A stretch of DNA of 24,817 nt, taken from NCBI GenBank assembly GCA_029553225.1, contig JAKPCP010000066.1:1-24817 (forward strand). Reading direction: 5' to 3'. Position 1 is the first letter of the stretch; every line of letters starts with the position of its first letter. Made by a program: the position numbers and the translations under genes. The stretch comes from a bacterium. Lineage in GTDB: Bacteria; Patescibacteriota; Minisyncoccia; Minisyncoccales; GWA2-38-27. The notes beneath the pieces are model-generated. The model saw nothing but the letters and a program-made list of their open reading frames with translations. It was not told the DNA's origin and searched no databases. Of this stretch, positions 15,584-22,555 are shown piece after piece.

Positions 15584-16519
15584 ATGAAAATATTTGAATT
15601 ATATTTTAATCCGAAAGCAGAAGAAGATAAGTTTTTTGATAGTTTTATTTACGAACCAGTAAAATCTTATGAAAAAAAACTGGGGACTTTATGCGCTGCT
15701 GGAGAATTAAAAAACGCTATTTATCAAAATTCAAATTTCTTAAAAAAAATCGCAAATAATATTAAAGAAAATTATTATAACATTTCTTATAATAACCCTG
15801 AAAAAGCAATCTCTCAAAGTTTAAAAAAAATAAATGAATTTTTATCTGAAGAACTAAAAAAAGATAATATTTCTTGGCTTGGAAATTTAAATTTTGCCTT
15901 ATGCTCAATTAAAGATTATGATTTAATTTTTACCAAAACAGGAGATATTAAAATTATTCTTATAAGAAACGGGAAAATTATAGAAATAGATAAAAATTTA
16001 GATTCTTCTGAGATTGAACCTTATCCCTTAAAGGTATTTTTAAATATTGCTTCTGGAAAACTCTTAGAAAATGATTTAATTTTTATAATTACCAGAGATT
16101 TATACAATTTCTTTTTAAAAGAAAATATTTTCAGAAAAATATCCCAATATGAATTCCTTAATGAAAAAAGAGTTAAAAATATTTTATCATCAGCAGTTTT
16201 AAAAAATAAAAATAAAATATCAGGAGTATGTTTATTAATTATTTTAAATCCAAAAAATGAAAAAGAAGAAAGTTTTAAGGAAATATTTTTTAAAAAAAAT
16301 AGTTTTTTCTCAAAAAGTTTTTTAAAAAAAATAGATTTTTTAAAAAAAGGAGAAAGAGGAAATAAAAAAAGAAAAACAAAAAAGAAAAAAGAAAATAAAA
16401 AAAAATTTAAATCATTTAAAAATTATAAAAAAATATTAAAAAACCAGCAAAAATATAAAAAAATAATTATAATTTTATTGCTGGTTTTTATTTTCTTTTT
16501 AGGAATTATTCTTTTTTAG
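15584..16519 (+). CDS. Degenerate PP2C-like protein with C-terminal membrane anchor
   Basis: This 311-residue protein has, at residues 30-220, a weak resemblance to PP2C-type Ser/Thr phosphatases: an opening LGTLCAAGELKNAIY, then WLGNLNFALCSI and FTKTGDIKIILIRNGKIIEID, which parallels the GDSR strand of PP2C, and later IFIITRDLYNFF. The metal-binding DGHGG motif of active phosphatases is not visible, so it may be a pseudophosphatase (inference). A Lys-rich stretch (about 245-290) leads to one membrane segment (about 293-310) and the protein ends there, a tail-anchored arrangement. Similar proteins in related genomes, as I recall them, continue into an outside domain, so this may be a short version. 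Its stop is 3 bases from the convergent rplL stop. Confidence 0.55.
   Translation: MKIFELYFNPKAEEDKFFDSFIYEPVKSYEKKLGTLCAAGELKNAIYQNSNFLKKIANNIKENYYNISYNNPEKAISQSLKKINEFLSEELKKDNISWLGNLNFALCSIKDYDLIFTKTGDIKIILIRNGKIIEIDKNLDSSEIEPYPLKVFLNIASGKLLENDLIFIITRDLYNFFLKENIFRKISQYEFLNEKRVKNILSSAVLKNKNKISGVCLLIILNPKNEKEESFKEIFFKKNSFFSKSFLKKIDFLKKGERGNKKRKTKKKKENKKKFKSFKNYKKILKNQQKYKKIIIILLLVFIFFLGIILF
16438..16488. terminator. Convergent terminator hairpin lying inside a coding region
   Basis: The arms AAAAACCAGCAA (16438-16449) and TTGCTGGTTTTT (16477-16488) pair over 12 bases around a 27-base AT loop that can pair further. A T-rich run follows on the plus strand and a U6 run on the minus strand. It lies within the 3' end of the PP2C-like gene and would serve both that gene and the rplJ-rplL operon, whose stop codons leave only 3 bases between them. 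Confidence 0.55.
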
Positions 16520-16522
16520 AAT

Positions 16523-16954
16523 TTATTTTAATTCTACTTGCGCGCCTGCTTCTTCAAATTTCTTTTTTAGATCTTCTGCTTCTTCCTTTTTTACATTTTC
16601 TTTTATAACCTGGGGACCATTAACAACTGCATCTACTAAATCCTTTGCCTCTTTCAATCCTTTTCCAGTAATATCTCTTACTATTTTTATAACTTCAATT
16701 TTTTTATCACCAATTCCTTTTAAAACAACATTAAAAGATGTTTTTTCCTCTCCTAAAGATTGGGAAGCATCAGAACCGCTTGCAGCAACAGGAGCAGCAA
16801 TAACTTGAGGAGCAGCAGATACATTAAATTTTTTTTCTAAAATTTTCACTAATTCTGATAAATCTAAAACAGACATTTTTTCTATTTCTTCTACGATTTT
16901 TTTAAATTTTTCAGGAATTTCTATTTTTTCTTCTTTTTTATTTTCTTCTGTCAT
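16523..16954 (-). CDS. rplL: 50S ribosomal protein bL12 (L7/L12)
   Basis: bL12 is the multi-copy stalk protein that recruits translation GTPases. The N-terminal dimerisation helices (EIEKMSVLDLSELVKILEKKF), an Ala-rich hinge (APQVIAAPVAASGSDAS) and the C-terminal domain with FNVVLKGIGDKKIEVIKIVR, ITGKGLKEAKDLVDA and GPQVIKENV are all present. At 143 residues it is longer than the usual 120-125, mainly by a charged N-terminal extension. It follows rplJ by 30 bases. Confidence 0.97.
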   Translation of the reverse strand: MTEENKKEEKIEIPEKFKKIVEEIEKMSVLDLSELVKILEKKFNVSAAPQVIAAPVAASGSDASQSLGEEKTSFNVVLKGIGDKKIEVIKIVRDITGKGLKEAKDLVDAVVNGPQVIKENVKKEEAEDLKKKFEEAGAQVELK

Positions 16955-16984
16955 ATTTTTATTTTTTATTTTAATTTTTAATAA

Positions 16985-17497
16985 TTATGCTTTAGCCTTT
17001 GCTAAAACATTTAAAAGACCTTTAATATTTGCTTCTAAAACATTTACAAAATTTGATATTGGCGCATTTATAGTCCATACTAATCTTGATATTAAATCCT
17101 CTTTTGAAGAAATCATTGATAAAGAAATCACCTCATCTTTTCCAACAAACTCTTTTTCAAAAAATCCTCCTAAAATTTTTAAATTTTCATTAGTTTTCGC
17201 AAATTGATAAGCAACTTTTAATGGCGATATTTCATCTTTTAAACTAAAAATTACAGCAACATCTTCTTTAAACTCATCTTTTGGAAAATTAATATTATTT
17301 TCTTTAAAAGCAATATCTAATAATGTTTTTTTAACTACATATAAAAACGCTCCTTCCTTTTTTAAATTTTCTCTTAAGTTGAAAATTTCTTTTGCTTTTA
17401 ATCCTTTAATACCTACAAAAAAAATTGCCTTTCCTTTTTGAATATTTTCTTTTAAATTTTCAACTATTTTTTGTTTTTCTTCACGAGTTTTTGGCAT
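16985..17497 (-). CDS. rplJ: 50S ribosomal protein uL10
   Basis: uL10 anchors the bL12 stalk to 23S rRNA. It begins MPKTREEKQKIVENLKENIQ, with the typical KAIFFVGIKGLKAKEIFNLR and LYVVKKTLLDIAF blocks, and is 170 residues long, the usual size. The frame stays open upstream to a TTG at 17521, but those eight codons are the terminator hairpin and its U-tract in the leader, so the ATG at 17497 is the real start. No Shine-Dalgarno sequence is present; the ATG follows the U-tract directly. Expression is likely controlled by L10 itself through the leader. Confidence 0.95.
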   Translation of the reverse strand: MPKTREEKQKIVENLKENIQKGKAIFFVGIKGLKAKEIFNLRENLKKEGAFLYVVKKTLLDIAFKENNINFPKDEFKEDVAVIFSLKDEISPLKVAYQFAKTNENLKILGGFFEKEFVGKDEVISLSMISSKEDLISRLVWTINAPISNFVNVLEANIKGLLNVLAKAKA

Positions 17498-17523
17498 AAA
17501 AAAAGTTGTCGCCGCAGACAACT
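17498..17523 (-). terminator. Attenuator terminator directly before the rplJ start codon
   Basis: The minus-strand RNA reads AGUUGUC-UGCGGC-GACAACU followed by a run of U (seven in all, counting the last stem base) and then the AUG of rplJ. The 7-bp stem plus U-run is a standard intrinsic terminator. Its 5' half can pair instead with the upstream leader (17578-17588). Confidence 0.85.
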
Positions 17524-17588
17524 AAATCGAAAATAAAAATGCCTTGATAGGACTTATTCTTTTTTAAAAGATGCCTATTGTCTACGGC
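17511..17588 (-). promoter_or_regulatory. L10 (rplJ-rplL) leader with terminator/antiterminator switch
   Basis: The leader opens GCCGUAGACAAUAGG and later has CCUAUCAAGGC. GCC (17586-17588) pairs with GGC (17541-17543), and AUAGG (17574-17578) with CCUAU (17547-17551), leaving GUAGACA opposite CAA, the asymmetric loop expected of the L10-binding kink-turn (Rfam-type L10 leader). The same GCCGUAGACAA (17578-17588) can pair over 11 bases (one G-U) with UUGUCUGCGGC (17511-17521), the 5' half of the terminator. Binding of L10 or L10-L12 should hold the first fold and free the terminator. Without protein, the antiterminator lets transcription pass. Confidence 0.85.
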
Positions 17589-17599
17589 TAATTAATTTT

Positions 17600-17640
17600 A
17601 TTATAATTTTCTATCTTATATTATTAAATAATTTTGTCAA
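17600..17640 (-). promoter_or_regulatory. Promoter of the rplJ-rplL operon
   Basis: A perfect minus-strand -35 TTGACA (17635-17640) is followed after 16 bases by TAAGAT (17613-17618). A consensus TATAAT also lies at 17600-17605, but too far from that -35. Either start would place the L10-binding site at the very beginning of the transcript. Confidence 0.6.
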
Positions 17641-17645
17641 TAGTT

Positions 17646-18806
17646 TTATTCCGAAATACATAAAAGGTATTGAGAAGTACTACAATTTTTCCCTTGATAA
17701 GGAGTAAAAGAATTTACAAACTCCGCTCCTCCAGTTAAACCAGTAGATAATCCTCCTATTATTGCAACTTCAGTATATTTTCCTTCTTCAGTATAACAAG
17801 TTGGTAAAGAAATATTTCCTTTCTTATTTTGAATATAATCATAATATCCAGATATAATTTTCTCTCCGTTTGTCCAATTTTGGCAAGTACTTGTATAACT
17901 ATATTGTTCTTGAAGAGAAACAGTTTTAGGCCCTTCTATTGGAATACAATTTTTCTTACTTTTTTCATCAAATCTTCCTAACCAAATTTTATCTAATTTT
18001 TTTAAAAAGTTTTTTTCCAGTTTTTCTTGATTTATTCTTGAAAGAGTTGAAAATCTTGATAAAAATTCATTAAAATCTTTTGCTATTAAACGATGACAAG
18101 TATCACCGCTTGCTAATTTTAAAGAAGAATTTGCATCGACAAAAATACCTTTTGTTTTTATTCTTCTTATCGCTAATTGATTATCTTCATCTCCTCCAAT
18201 AAAAGCATGCCATACGCCATTAAAGCCTTTTTTCTGCGCTTCTTCTTGACATATTTTATCAGCACCTTCTAATCCTCCTAAATTTCCATTATAAGTTGAA
18301 TCTGTAATAAAAACATAACGCAGATCAGGTATTGCACTTGAAATATATGGCCATTGGTTTTCTATGGATAGCCCTTCGCAAGAAGCAGTTTTTGGAAAAA
18401 CAAGAGAAAAGGAAGCTCTTGAATAAGAAATTTTATTTCCTTCTTTCCAGGGATACTCAAATACAGCAACCCAATAATCAGGTCCGTATGGTTGTCCAGG
18501 AAAAATTCTCCATTCATAACTTCCAACACCAGCATAAATATCTTTTGCAATCCATTGAGGATCTTTACCTTTATATAAAACTATTCCAACTTTATCTATA
18601 TTTTTTGCCTGCCATGTAATTTTATAAGTTCCTCCAACCTCCCATTCTTCACCCCCTATTGGAGAAGTAAGAATAATCCCTTTGTTAAATTCGGAAAAGA
18701 AGAAATAAAAAATAAAGAAGAAAACAATTATAACAATAATAATTATAAGATATATTAAACTTTTTTCTATTGTAATTTTTTCAAAAATTGATTTTAATGG
18801 GGTCAT
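17646..18806 (-). CDS. Membrane-anchored surface protein with Kre9/KNH-like and DUF1554 lectin-like domains
   Basis: This 386-residue protein has a single N-terminal membrane segment (about residues 17-38). Next comes a beta-sandwich (about 44-136) with the Kre9/KNH-type pattern TSPIGGEEWEVGGTYKITW ... IAKDIYAG ... GPDYWVAVFE. The C-terminal region (about 165-386) resembles DUF1554, a C-type-lectin-like domain best known from Leptospira and myxobacteria: YVFITDSTYNGNLGGLEGAD, CQEEAQKKGFNGVWHAFIGG, TCQNWTNG and the final CSTSQYLLCISE. Seven or more cysteines in this part suggest disulphide bonds outside the cell. It is the last gene of a run starting at the DJ-1 gene. A role in surface binding to a host or to polysaccharide is possible but not shown. 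Confidence 0.7.
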   Translation of the reverse strand: MTPLKSIFEKITIEKSLIYLIIIIVIIVFFFIFYFFFSEFNKGIILTSPIGGEEWEVGGTYKITWQAKNIDKVGIVLYKGKDPQWIAKDIYAGVGSYEWRIFPGQPYGPDYWVAVFEYPWKEGNKISYSRASFSLVFPKTASCEGLSIENQWPYISSAIPDLRYVFITDSTYNGNLGGLEGADKICQEEAQKKGFNGVWHAFIGGDEDNQLAIRRIKTKGIFVDANSSLKLASGDTCHRLIAKDFNEFLSRFSTLSRINQEKLEKNFLKKLDKIWLGRFDEKSKKNCIPIEGPKTVSLQEQYSYTSTCQNWTNGEKIISGYYDYIQNKKGNISLPTCYTEEGKYTEVAIIGGLSTGLTGGAEFVNSFTPYQGKNCSTSQYLLCISE

Positions 18807-18831
18807 TTTTTAAAAATTATTTAATAAATTA

Positions 18832-19422
18832 TTACTTAATATTATTTAAAATTTCTTTTAATTTTTCTGATGAATAATATTTTTCATTTCCCAAGAGGAT
18901 AGCAATATAGATATTTTTTTCGCTTCCACATTTTTTTACCCAATTATTGTATTCTTGGTTAAGGGAGATATCTTCTCCTTCTGTTTGCTTTAAAAAAACG
19001 GATTCATATTTATCAGGTTTTTTGCATAAAATTATATAAATAGCAGATCCTATTGTTTTAATTTTTTTTATTGGATATGGGCCACTAAAATAATAACCTT
19101 TTATCTCTAAAAAATTTGGAGCAGGAGGAAAACCTACAGCTGGAGATATAGGAAATTCGCTGTATACTGGCTGTGGCTCTAATATTTTTCCTTTTTGGAT
19201 AAAATAACTAACTGAATAAAAAACTAAAATTATTAAAATAAGAGAAAAGAAACTAAAAAATGCTAAACTTAAAAACTTTCTTCCTTTTTCAATTTTATTA
19301 TAATCGCCTTTTGCTCTTAATAAAATAACTCCTCCTATAATAAATAAAATAAAAATAATTAAAAACAGAAAAGATAAAATTATTAATGGCAAATTTGAAA
19401 TGAAATCAAATTTTTCAGGCAT
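18832..19422 (-). CDS. Hypothetical protein with two N-terminal membrane segments
   Basis: This 196-residue protein has no family I can name with confidence. Two hydrophobic segments (about 9-33 and 49-73) form a hairpin, followed by a Pro-rich link (EPQPVYSEFPISPAVGFPPAP) and a compact soluble domain of about 95 residues ending near the C-terminus. That domain contains IGSAIYIILCKKPDKYESVF and WVKKCGSEKNIYIAIL, which resemble small uncharacterised domains I recall from Parcubacteria; any link to a GIY-YIG-like fold is too weak to claim. Its ATG overlaps the DJ-1 gene's end by 8 bases, so they are cotranscribed. Confidence 0.6.
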   Translation of the reverse strand: MPEKFDFISNLPLIILSFLFLIIFILFIIGGVILLRAKGDYNKIEKGRKFLSLAFFSFFSLILIILVFYSVSYFIQKGKILEPQPVYSEFPISPAVGFPPAPNFLEIKGYYFSGPYPIKKIKTIGSAIYIILCKKPDKYESVFLKQTEGEDISLNQEYNNWVKKCGSEKNIYIAILLGNEKYYSSEKLKEILNNIK

Positions 19423-19972
19423 TTTGTTTTAAAAAATTAATTATTTTTTCCCCGAATTCTTTTGCATATTGAGGACCCGAAGCAGTAATAATTTTTCCAT
19501 CTACAACAACTGAATTTTTATCAAAAATAGCTCCTTCTTTTTCTAATATTTTTATCGCAGATTTATCCATTGGAGAATTCCACACTGTTGCTTTTTTTTC
19601 TTTTAAAACTCCTGCTTTTGCTAAAATTACAGGTGCAATGCAAATTGCTCCTAATATTTTATTTTTTTCAACTGCTTCTTGAGCAATCTTTAAAAGAAAA
19701 ATATTATCAAATAACTTATAAGCGCCAGGCCCTCCAATAAATAAAACAGCATCAAAATCTGAAACATTTACTTTGTCAAACAAGATATCAACATTTGCTT
19801 CTCCGCCCAATTTCCCTATTGCTTTTCCCAATGAAGAACTTGCAGTAATTGTTTTAATTCCGTTTTTCTCTAAGATATTTTTAGGAATAAAATATTCCTC
19901 ATCTCGAAAATCTCTAAAAGCAATAATTAATAATGCTTTTTTTTCTTTTAAATCTTTTTCTTCGCTATTCAT
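19415..19972 (-). CDS. DJ-1/PfpI family protein
   Basis: This 185-residue single-domain protein belongs to the DJ-1/PfpI superfamily. The nucleophile-elbow motif ILGAICIAPVILAKAG carries the conserved cysteine, the acidic residue expected near it is in FRDEEYFIPKNIL, and VLFIGGPGAYKLF is the usual glycine-rich turn. Members include proteases, glyoxalases/deglycases and chaperones; the activity here is not decidable. Best resemblance is to the PfpI-like rather than the ThiJ group, by the DEEYFxPK stretch. It has its own promoter (19989-20017) downstream of mltG. Confidence 0.85.
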   Translation of the reverse strand: MNSEEKDLKEKKALLIIAFRDFRDEEYFIPKNILEKNGIKTITASSSLGKAIGKLGGEANVDILFDKVNVSDFDAVLFIGGPGAYKLFDNIFLLKIAQEAVEKNKILGAICIAPVILAKAGVLKEKKATVWNSPMDKSAIKILEKEGAIFDKNSVVVDGKIITASGPQYAKEFGEKIINFLKQNA

Positions 19973-19988
19973 ATTGTTTTATTATAAT

Positions 19989-20017
19989 ATTATAGCAACA
20001 ATTTTTTTAAATATCAA
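19989..20017 (-). promoter_or_regulatory. Promoter of the DJ-1/PfpI gene
   Basis: On the minus strand TTGATA (20012-20017), 17 bases, then a perfect TATAAT (19989-19994). The ATG is only 17 bases after the -10, so the 5' leader would be about 10 bases or less, close to leaderless. Confidence 0.75.
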
Positions 20018-20020
20018 AAT

Positions 20021-21016
20021 TTATCTTAAATATTTTTCAACAGCTTCAATATGCTCTTCAGCGTTTCTGCTAAAAATTGTTTCTCCGTCTGGTTTTGAGA
20101 GATAAAAGAAAAATTCGGTTTCTTTTGGATAAATAGCAGCGATAATACTTTCAATTCCCGGATTAGAAATAGGTCCTTTAGGTAAACCTTTATATTTATA
20201 AGTGTTATATAGTGAATCTATTTGAGTTTCTTTAAGCGAAATTTTTGTTGTTTTTTTACCAGTAATATAGGAAATTGTCGCATCTACTTGAAGAGGAATT
20301 TCGTATTTCAATCTCTTCCACAAAATACCAGAAACAATTTTTTTATCCTCTAATGTTTTTACTTCTTTTTCAATCAAAGAAGCTATTATAATAATCTCAT
20401 AAAGAGATTTGTTTTGGTTTTTAATTTCTTTTTGTAAATCTGGAGTAATTTTTTGGGAAAAATTTTTTAAAAAAGTGTAAATAATCTCTTTTTCTGTTGC
20501 ATCTGGATTAAAAAAATAAGTATCAGGAAATAAAAATCCCTCTAACGACGCCTCATCAGGAACATCTTTTAAAATTTCAAAATCATTTTTAAAATCTCCA
20601 ATTTTAAATTTTGAGAAATTTATTTCTTTAAAATTTTTTTTAAATTCTTGCTCAACTTCTTTTAAATTATACCCTTCAGGAATTGTTATTTTAATTTTTA
20701 TTGTATCTCCAGAAATAAATTTATCTACCATCTGATAAATTTTTAAATCAGGCTCTAAAAGATATTTTCCAGCTTGAATTTTTTTCTCATCGCCTTTTAA
20801 AAAAAGATACAAAACAAATGAAAATTTGTTTTCTATAATTTTTTCTTTTTCTAAATTAGAGGCAATTTCAATAATGCTTTCTCCTTTTTTGATATCAAAA
20901 ATTTTCTCTTTATTAATTAATAAATTTTTATTGCCGTAAATTTCTCTAAAAGTCAAAAGAAATAAAAAAAAGAAAATTATAATTAAAACAAAAAAGAAAA
21001 TTAAATTTTTTTTCAT
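20021..21016 (-). CDS. mltG: Endolytic murein transglycosylase MltG (YceG family)
   Basis: MltG cuts nascent glycan strands near the membrane and terminates their elongation. The 331-residue protein has one N-terminal membrane segment (about 4-22), a LysM-like region (about 38-105, IFDIKKGESIIEIASNL), and the YceG catalytic domain. The active-site stretch ASLIEKE lies at residues 212-218, followed by SGILWKRLKYEIPLQVDATI, SLYNTYKYKGLPKGPISNPG and the final FSRNAEEHIEAVEKYL. It is close to the usual 340 residues. It starts 3 bases after pcm and is probably cotranscribed with def and pcm. Confidence 0.95.
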   Translation of the reverse strand: MKKNLIFFFVLIIIFFFLFLLTFREIYGNKNLLINKEKIFDIKKGESIIEIASNLEKEKIIENKFSFVLYLFLKGDEKKIQAGKYLLEPDLKIYQMVDKFISGDTIKIKITIPEGYNLKEVEQEFKKNFKEINFSKFKIGDFKNDFEILKDVPDEASLEGFLFPDTYFFNPDATEKEIIYTFLKNFSQKITPDLQKEIKNQNKSLYEIIIIASLIEKEVKTLEDKKIVSGILWKRLKYEIPLQVDATISYITGKKTTKISLKETQIDSLYNTYKYKGLPKGPISNPGIESIIAAIYPKETEFFFYLSKPDGETIFSRNAEEHIEAVEKYLR

Positions 21017-21019
21017 AAT

Positions 21020-21637
21020 TTAATCTTTTGTTACTAAAGGAACAAAAACAAAACCAGAATATTCCTTTTCTTCAAAAATAGTTTCTGATTTTTTAATAAA
21101 TAAATATATTGAGTTATTTATTGGAATAACTAATCTTCCATTAATTTTTAATTGTTTTTTTAATTCTTCAGGCACGTTTTTACTCGCAGCAGAAACTAAA
21201 ATTCTATCAAAAGGCGCTTCTTCTTTATATCCTTTTGATCCATCAGATAAAATACACTTTACTCTTCCCTTTTTAATAAAATTATATTTTGAAATATTTT
21301 TTTCGCCAAATTCTTTTAATTCTTTTATTATTTCAATAGCAATTACTTTTCCTTTATCTCCCACAATTTCAGCTAAAAGAGCGCTTGTCCATCCAGATCC
21401 AAAACCAATATCTAAAACTTTATTTCCTTCTTCGGGAAATAAAAGCTCTATCATAAAAGCAACAACTAAAGGTTGAGAAATTGTTTGTCCATACCCTATT
21501 GGCAGCGCTTCATTTAATTCTGATAAATTTTTAATTTCTTCTGGTAGAAAATCTTCTCTTTTTATTTTTTTAAAAGCTTCAATTATTCGAGGTGTTTTAA
21601 GCCAATTTTCTTTTATTAAATCTTCTATTAAACTCAT
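21020..21637 (-). CDS. pcm: Protein-L-isoaspartate O-methyltransferase
   Basis: Pcm methylates isoaspartyl residues in aged proteins using S-adenosylmethionine, starting their repair. The 205-residue protein shows the family start IKENWLKTPRIIEAFKKIKREDFLPE (given here by position, residues 9-34), then the ALPIGYGQTISQPLVVAFM segment and the SAM motif I VLDIGFGSGWTSALLAEIVG, and later DRILVSAASKNVPEELKKQL. The gene overlaps the end of def by 41 bases in another frame, an unusually long overlap that is nevertheless consistent with both family boundaries. Confidence 0.94.
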   Translation of the reverse strand: MSLIEDLIKENWLKTPRIIEAFKKIKREDFLPEEIKNLSELNEALPIGYGQTISQPLVVAFMIELLFPEEGNKVLDIGFGSGWTSALLAEIVGDKGKVIAIEIIKELKEFGEKNISKYNFIKKGRVKCILSDGSKGYKEEAPFDRILVSAASKNVPEELKKQLKINGRLVIPINNSIYLFIKKSETIFEEKEYSGFVFVPLVTKD

Positions 21638-22100
21638 ATTTTATTTTAAATTTAATTTTTCCTAAAAAAGATAATCTATCAATTAATAAAATGCCATCTA
21701 AATGATCTATTTCATGCTGAAGTATTCTCGCTAATAATCCTTTTGCTTTTATTTTTTTTCCTTCTTTATTCAAAGCTTCAATTTCAACTTCTTTTGGTCT
21801 TTTAATTTTCAAAAAAACTCCTGGAAAGCTTAAACATCCTTCTTCCATTGTTTCCTTTTCTTTTGATTTTTTTATAATTTTAGGATTTATAAAAGGAACT
21901 ATTCCATTTTCAGTTTCAATAACAATTATTCTTTTTAAAACACCTACTTGCGGCGCAGCAATTCCAACACCATTATTTTTTTTCATCGTTTCAGCCATAT
22001 CTTCAATAAGTTTTTTTATTTCATCTGTTATTTTTTCCACTTCATATGATTTTTTCTTTAAAATAGGATCTGGATATTTTTTTATTTCTAATAAAGCCAT
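21597..22100 (-). CDS. def: Peptide deformylase
   Basis: Def removes the formyl group from the starting methionine of new proteins. The three metal-site motifs are intact: GVGIAAPQVG (motif 1), EEGCLSFPG (motif 2, Cys ligand) and QHEIDHLDGIL (motif 3, HExxH with both His ligands and catalytic Glu). The length of 167 residues is typical. It is the first gene of the def-pcm-mltG set and lies just downstream of tRNA-Trp on the same strand. Confidence 0.97.
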   Translation of the reverse strand: MALLEIKKYPDPILKKKSYEVEKITDEIKKLIEDMAETMKKNNGVGIAAPQVGVLKRIIVIETENGIVPFINPKIIKKSKEKETMEEGCLSFPGVFLKIKRPKEVEIEALNKEGKKIKAKGLLARILQHEIDHLDGILLIDRLSFLGKIKFKIKYEFNRRFNKRKLA

Positions 22101-22135
22101 AATTAAAAAAAGGAATTATTAAATAAATTTAAAAA

Positions 22136-22209
22136 TGGCGGGGACTGAGGGAATTGAACCCCCATCCGCGGTTTTGGAGACCGCTATTTTTCCGTTAAAC
22201 TAAGTCCCC
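22136..22209 (-). tRNA. tRNA-Trp (anticodon CCA), CCA end encoded
   Basis: Acceptor GGGGACT/AGTCCCC, anticodon stem GCGGT/ACCGC around loop CTCCAAA, T-arm GGGGG-TTCAATT-CCCTC with one wobble. The anticodon CCA reads UGG only, which fits TGA being a stop here. After discriminator G73 the genomic sequence continues CCA, unlike the other three tRNAs in the window. Confidence 0.95.
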
Positions 22210-22227
22210 AAGATAAATTTATCTTTT

Positions 22228-22401
22228 TTATTTTTTTGTTTCTTTGTGAACTGTATGTTTTCTACAAGTATTACAATATTTTTTTAACTCCAATTTTTTT
22301 TCTGTTTTTTGATTAAGCTGTCTTGATTTATGAGAGTAATAATTTGTTTTTTTACATTCTTGACATTGAAGTTTTACAAATGGTTTTCTCTTTGTTGCCA
22401 T
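22228..22401 (-). CDS. rpmG: 50S ribosomal protein bL33
   Basis: This gene encodes 57 residues starting MATKRKPFVKLQCQECKKTN, with two CxxC pairs (CQEC, CNTC) forming the zinc ribbon of the C+ bL33 type. The frame stays open upstream through tRNA-Thr, but the family start MA(T/S)K and the tRNA make the ATG at 22401 the only reasonable choice. Together with the flanking tRNA genes it recalls the common tRNA-rpmG arrangement near secE-nusG, although those genes are not here. Confidence 0.96.
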   Translation of the reverse strand: MATKRKPFVKLQCQECKKTNYYSHKSRQLNQKTEKKLELKKYCNTCRKHTVHKETKK

Positions 22402-22445
22402 ATTTTTTATTTTAAAATTTAAATTAATAATTATTACAGATACAG

Positions 22446-22518
22446 AGCCCACGAGCGGACTTGAACCGCTGACCTTCCCCTTACCATGGGGGTGCTCTAC
22501 CAACTGAGCTACATGGGC
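22446..22518 (-). tRNA. tRNA-Thr (anticodon GGT)
   Basis: Acceptor GCCCATG/CGTGGGC (one T-G pair), D-arm GCTC/GAGC, anticodon loop ATGGTAA with anticodon GGT (reads ACC and ACU), T-arm AGCGG-TTCAAGT-CCGCT. The top anticodon-stem pair 27-43 is a C-A mismatch, and the discriminator is U. CCA is not encoded. Confidence 0.93.
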
Positions 22519-22555
22519 GCTTTAATAAAATTAAAAAGATTTAGAAAAATATATT

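Noticed and set aside
17498..17521. A longer rplJ product starting at TTG 17521 (adding MSAATTFF).
   Set aside because: Those codons are the terminator stem, loop and U-tract of the leader; the ATG at 17497 gives the usual uL10 start MPKTREEK.
18332..18619. Open frames on both strands within the Kre9/DUF1554 gene, and similar ones inside frr, rplQ, rpoA, rpsK and the DJ-1 gene.
   Set aside because: All lie within well-supported genes in other frames, with no recognisable domains or independent signals.
22402..22503. A 91-residue version of bL33 with 34 extra N-terminal residues.
   Set aside because: The extra frame runs through tRNA-Thr (22446-22518). The bL33 start MATKRK at 22401 fits the family.
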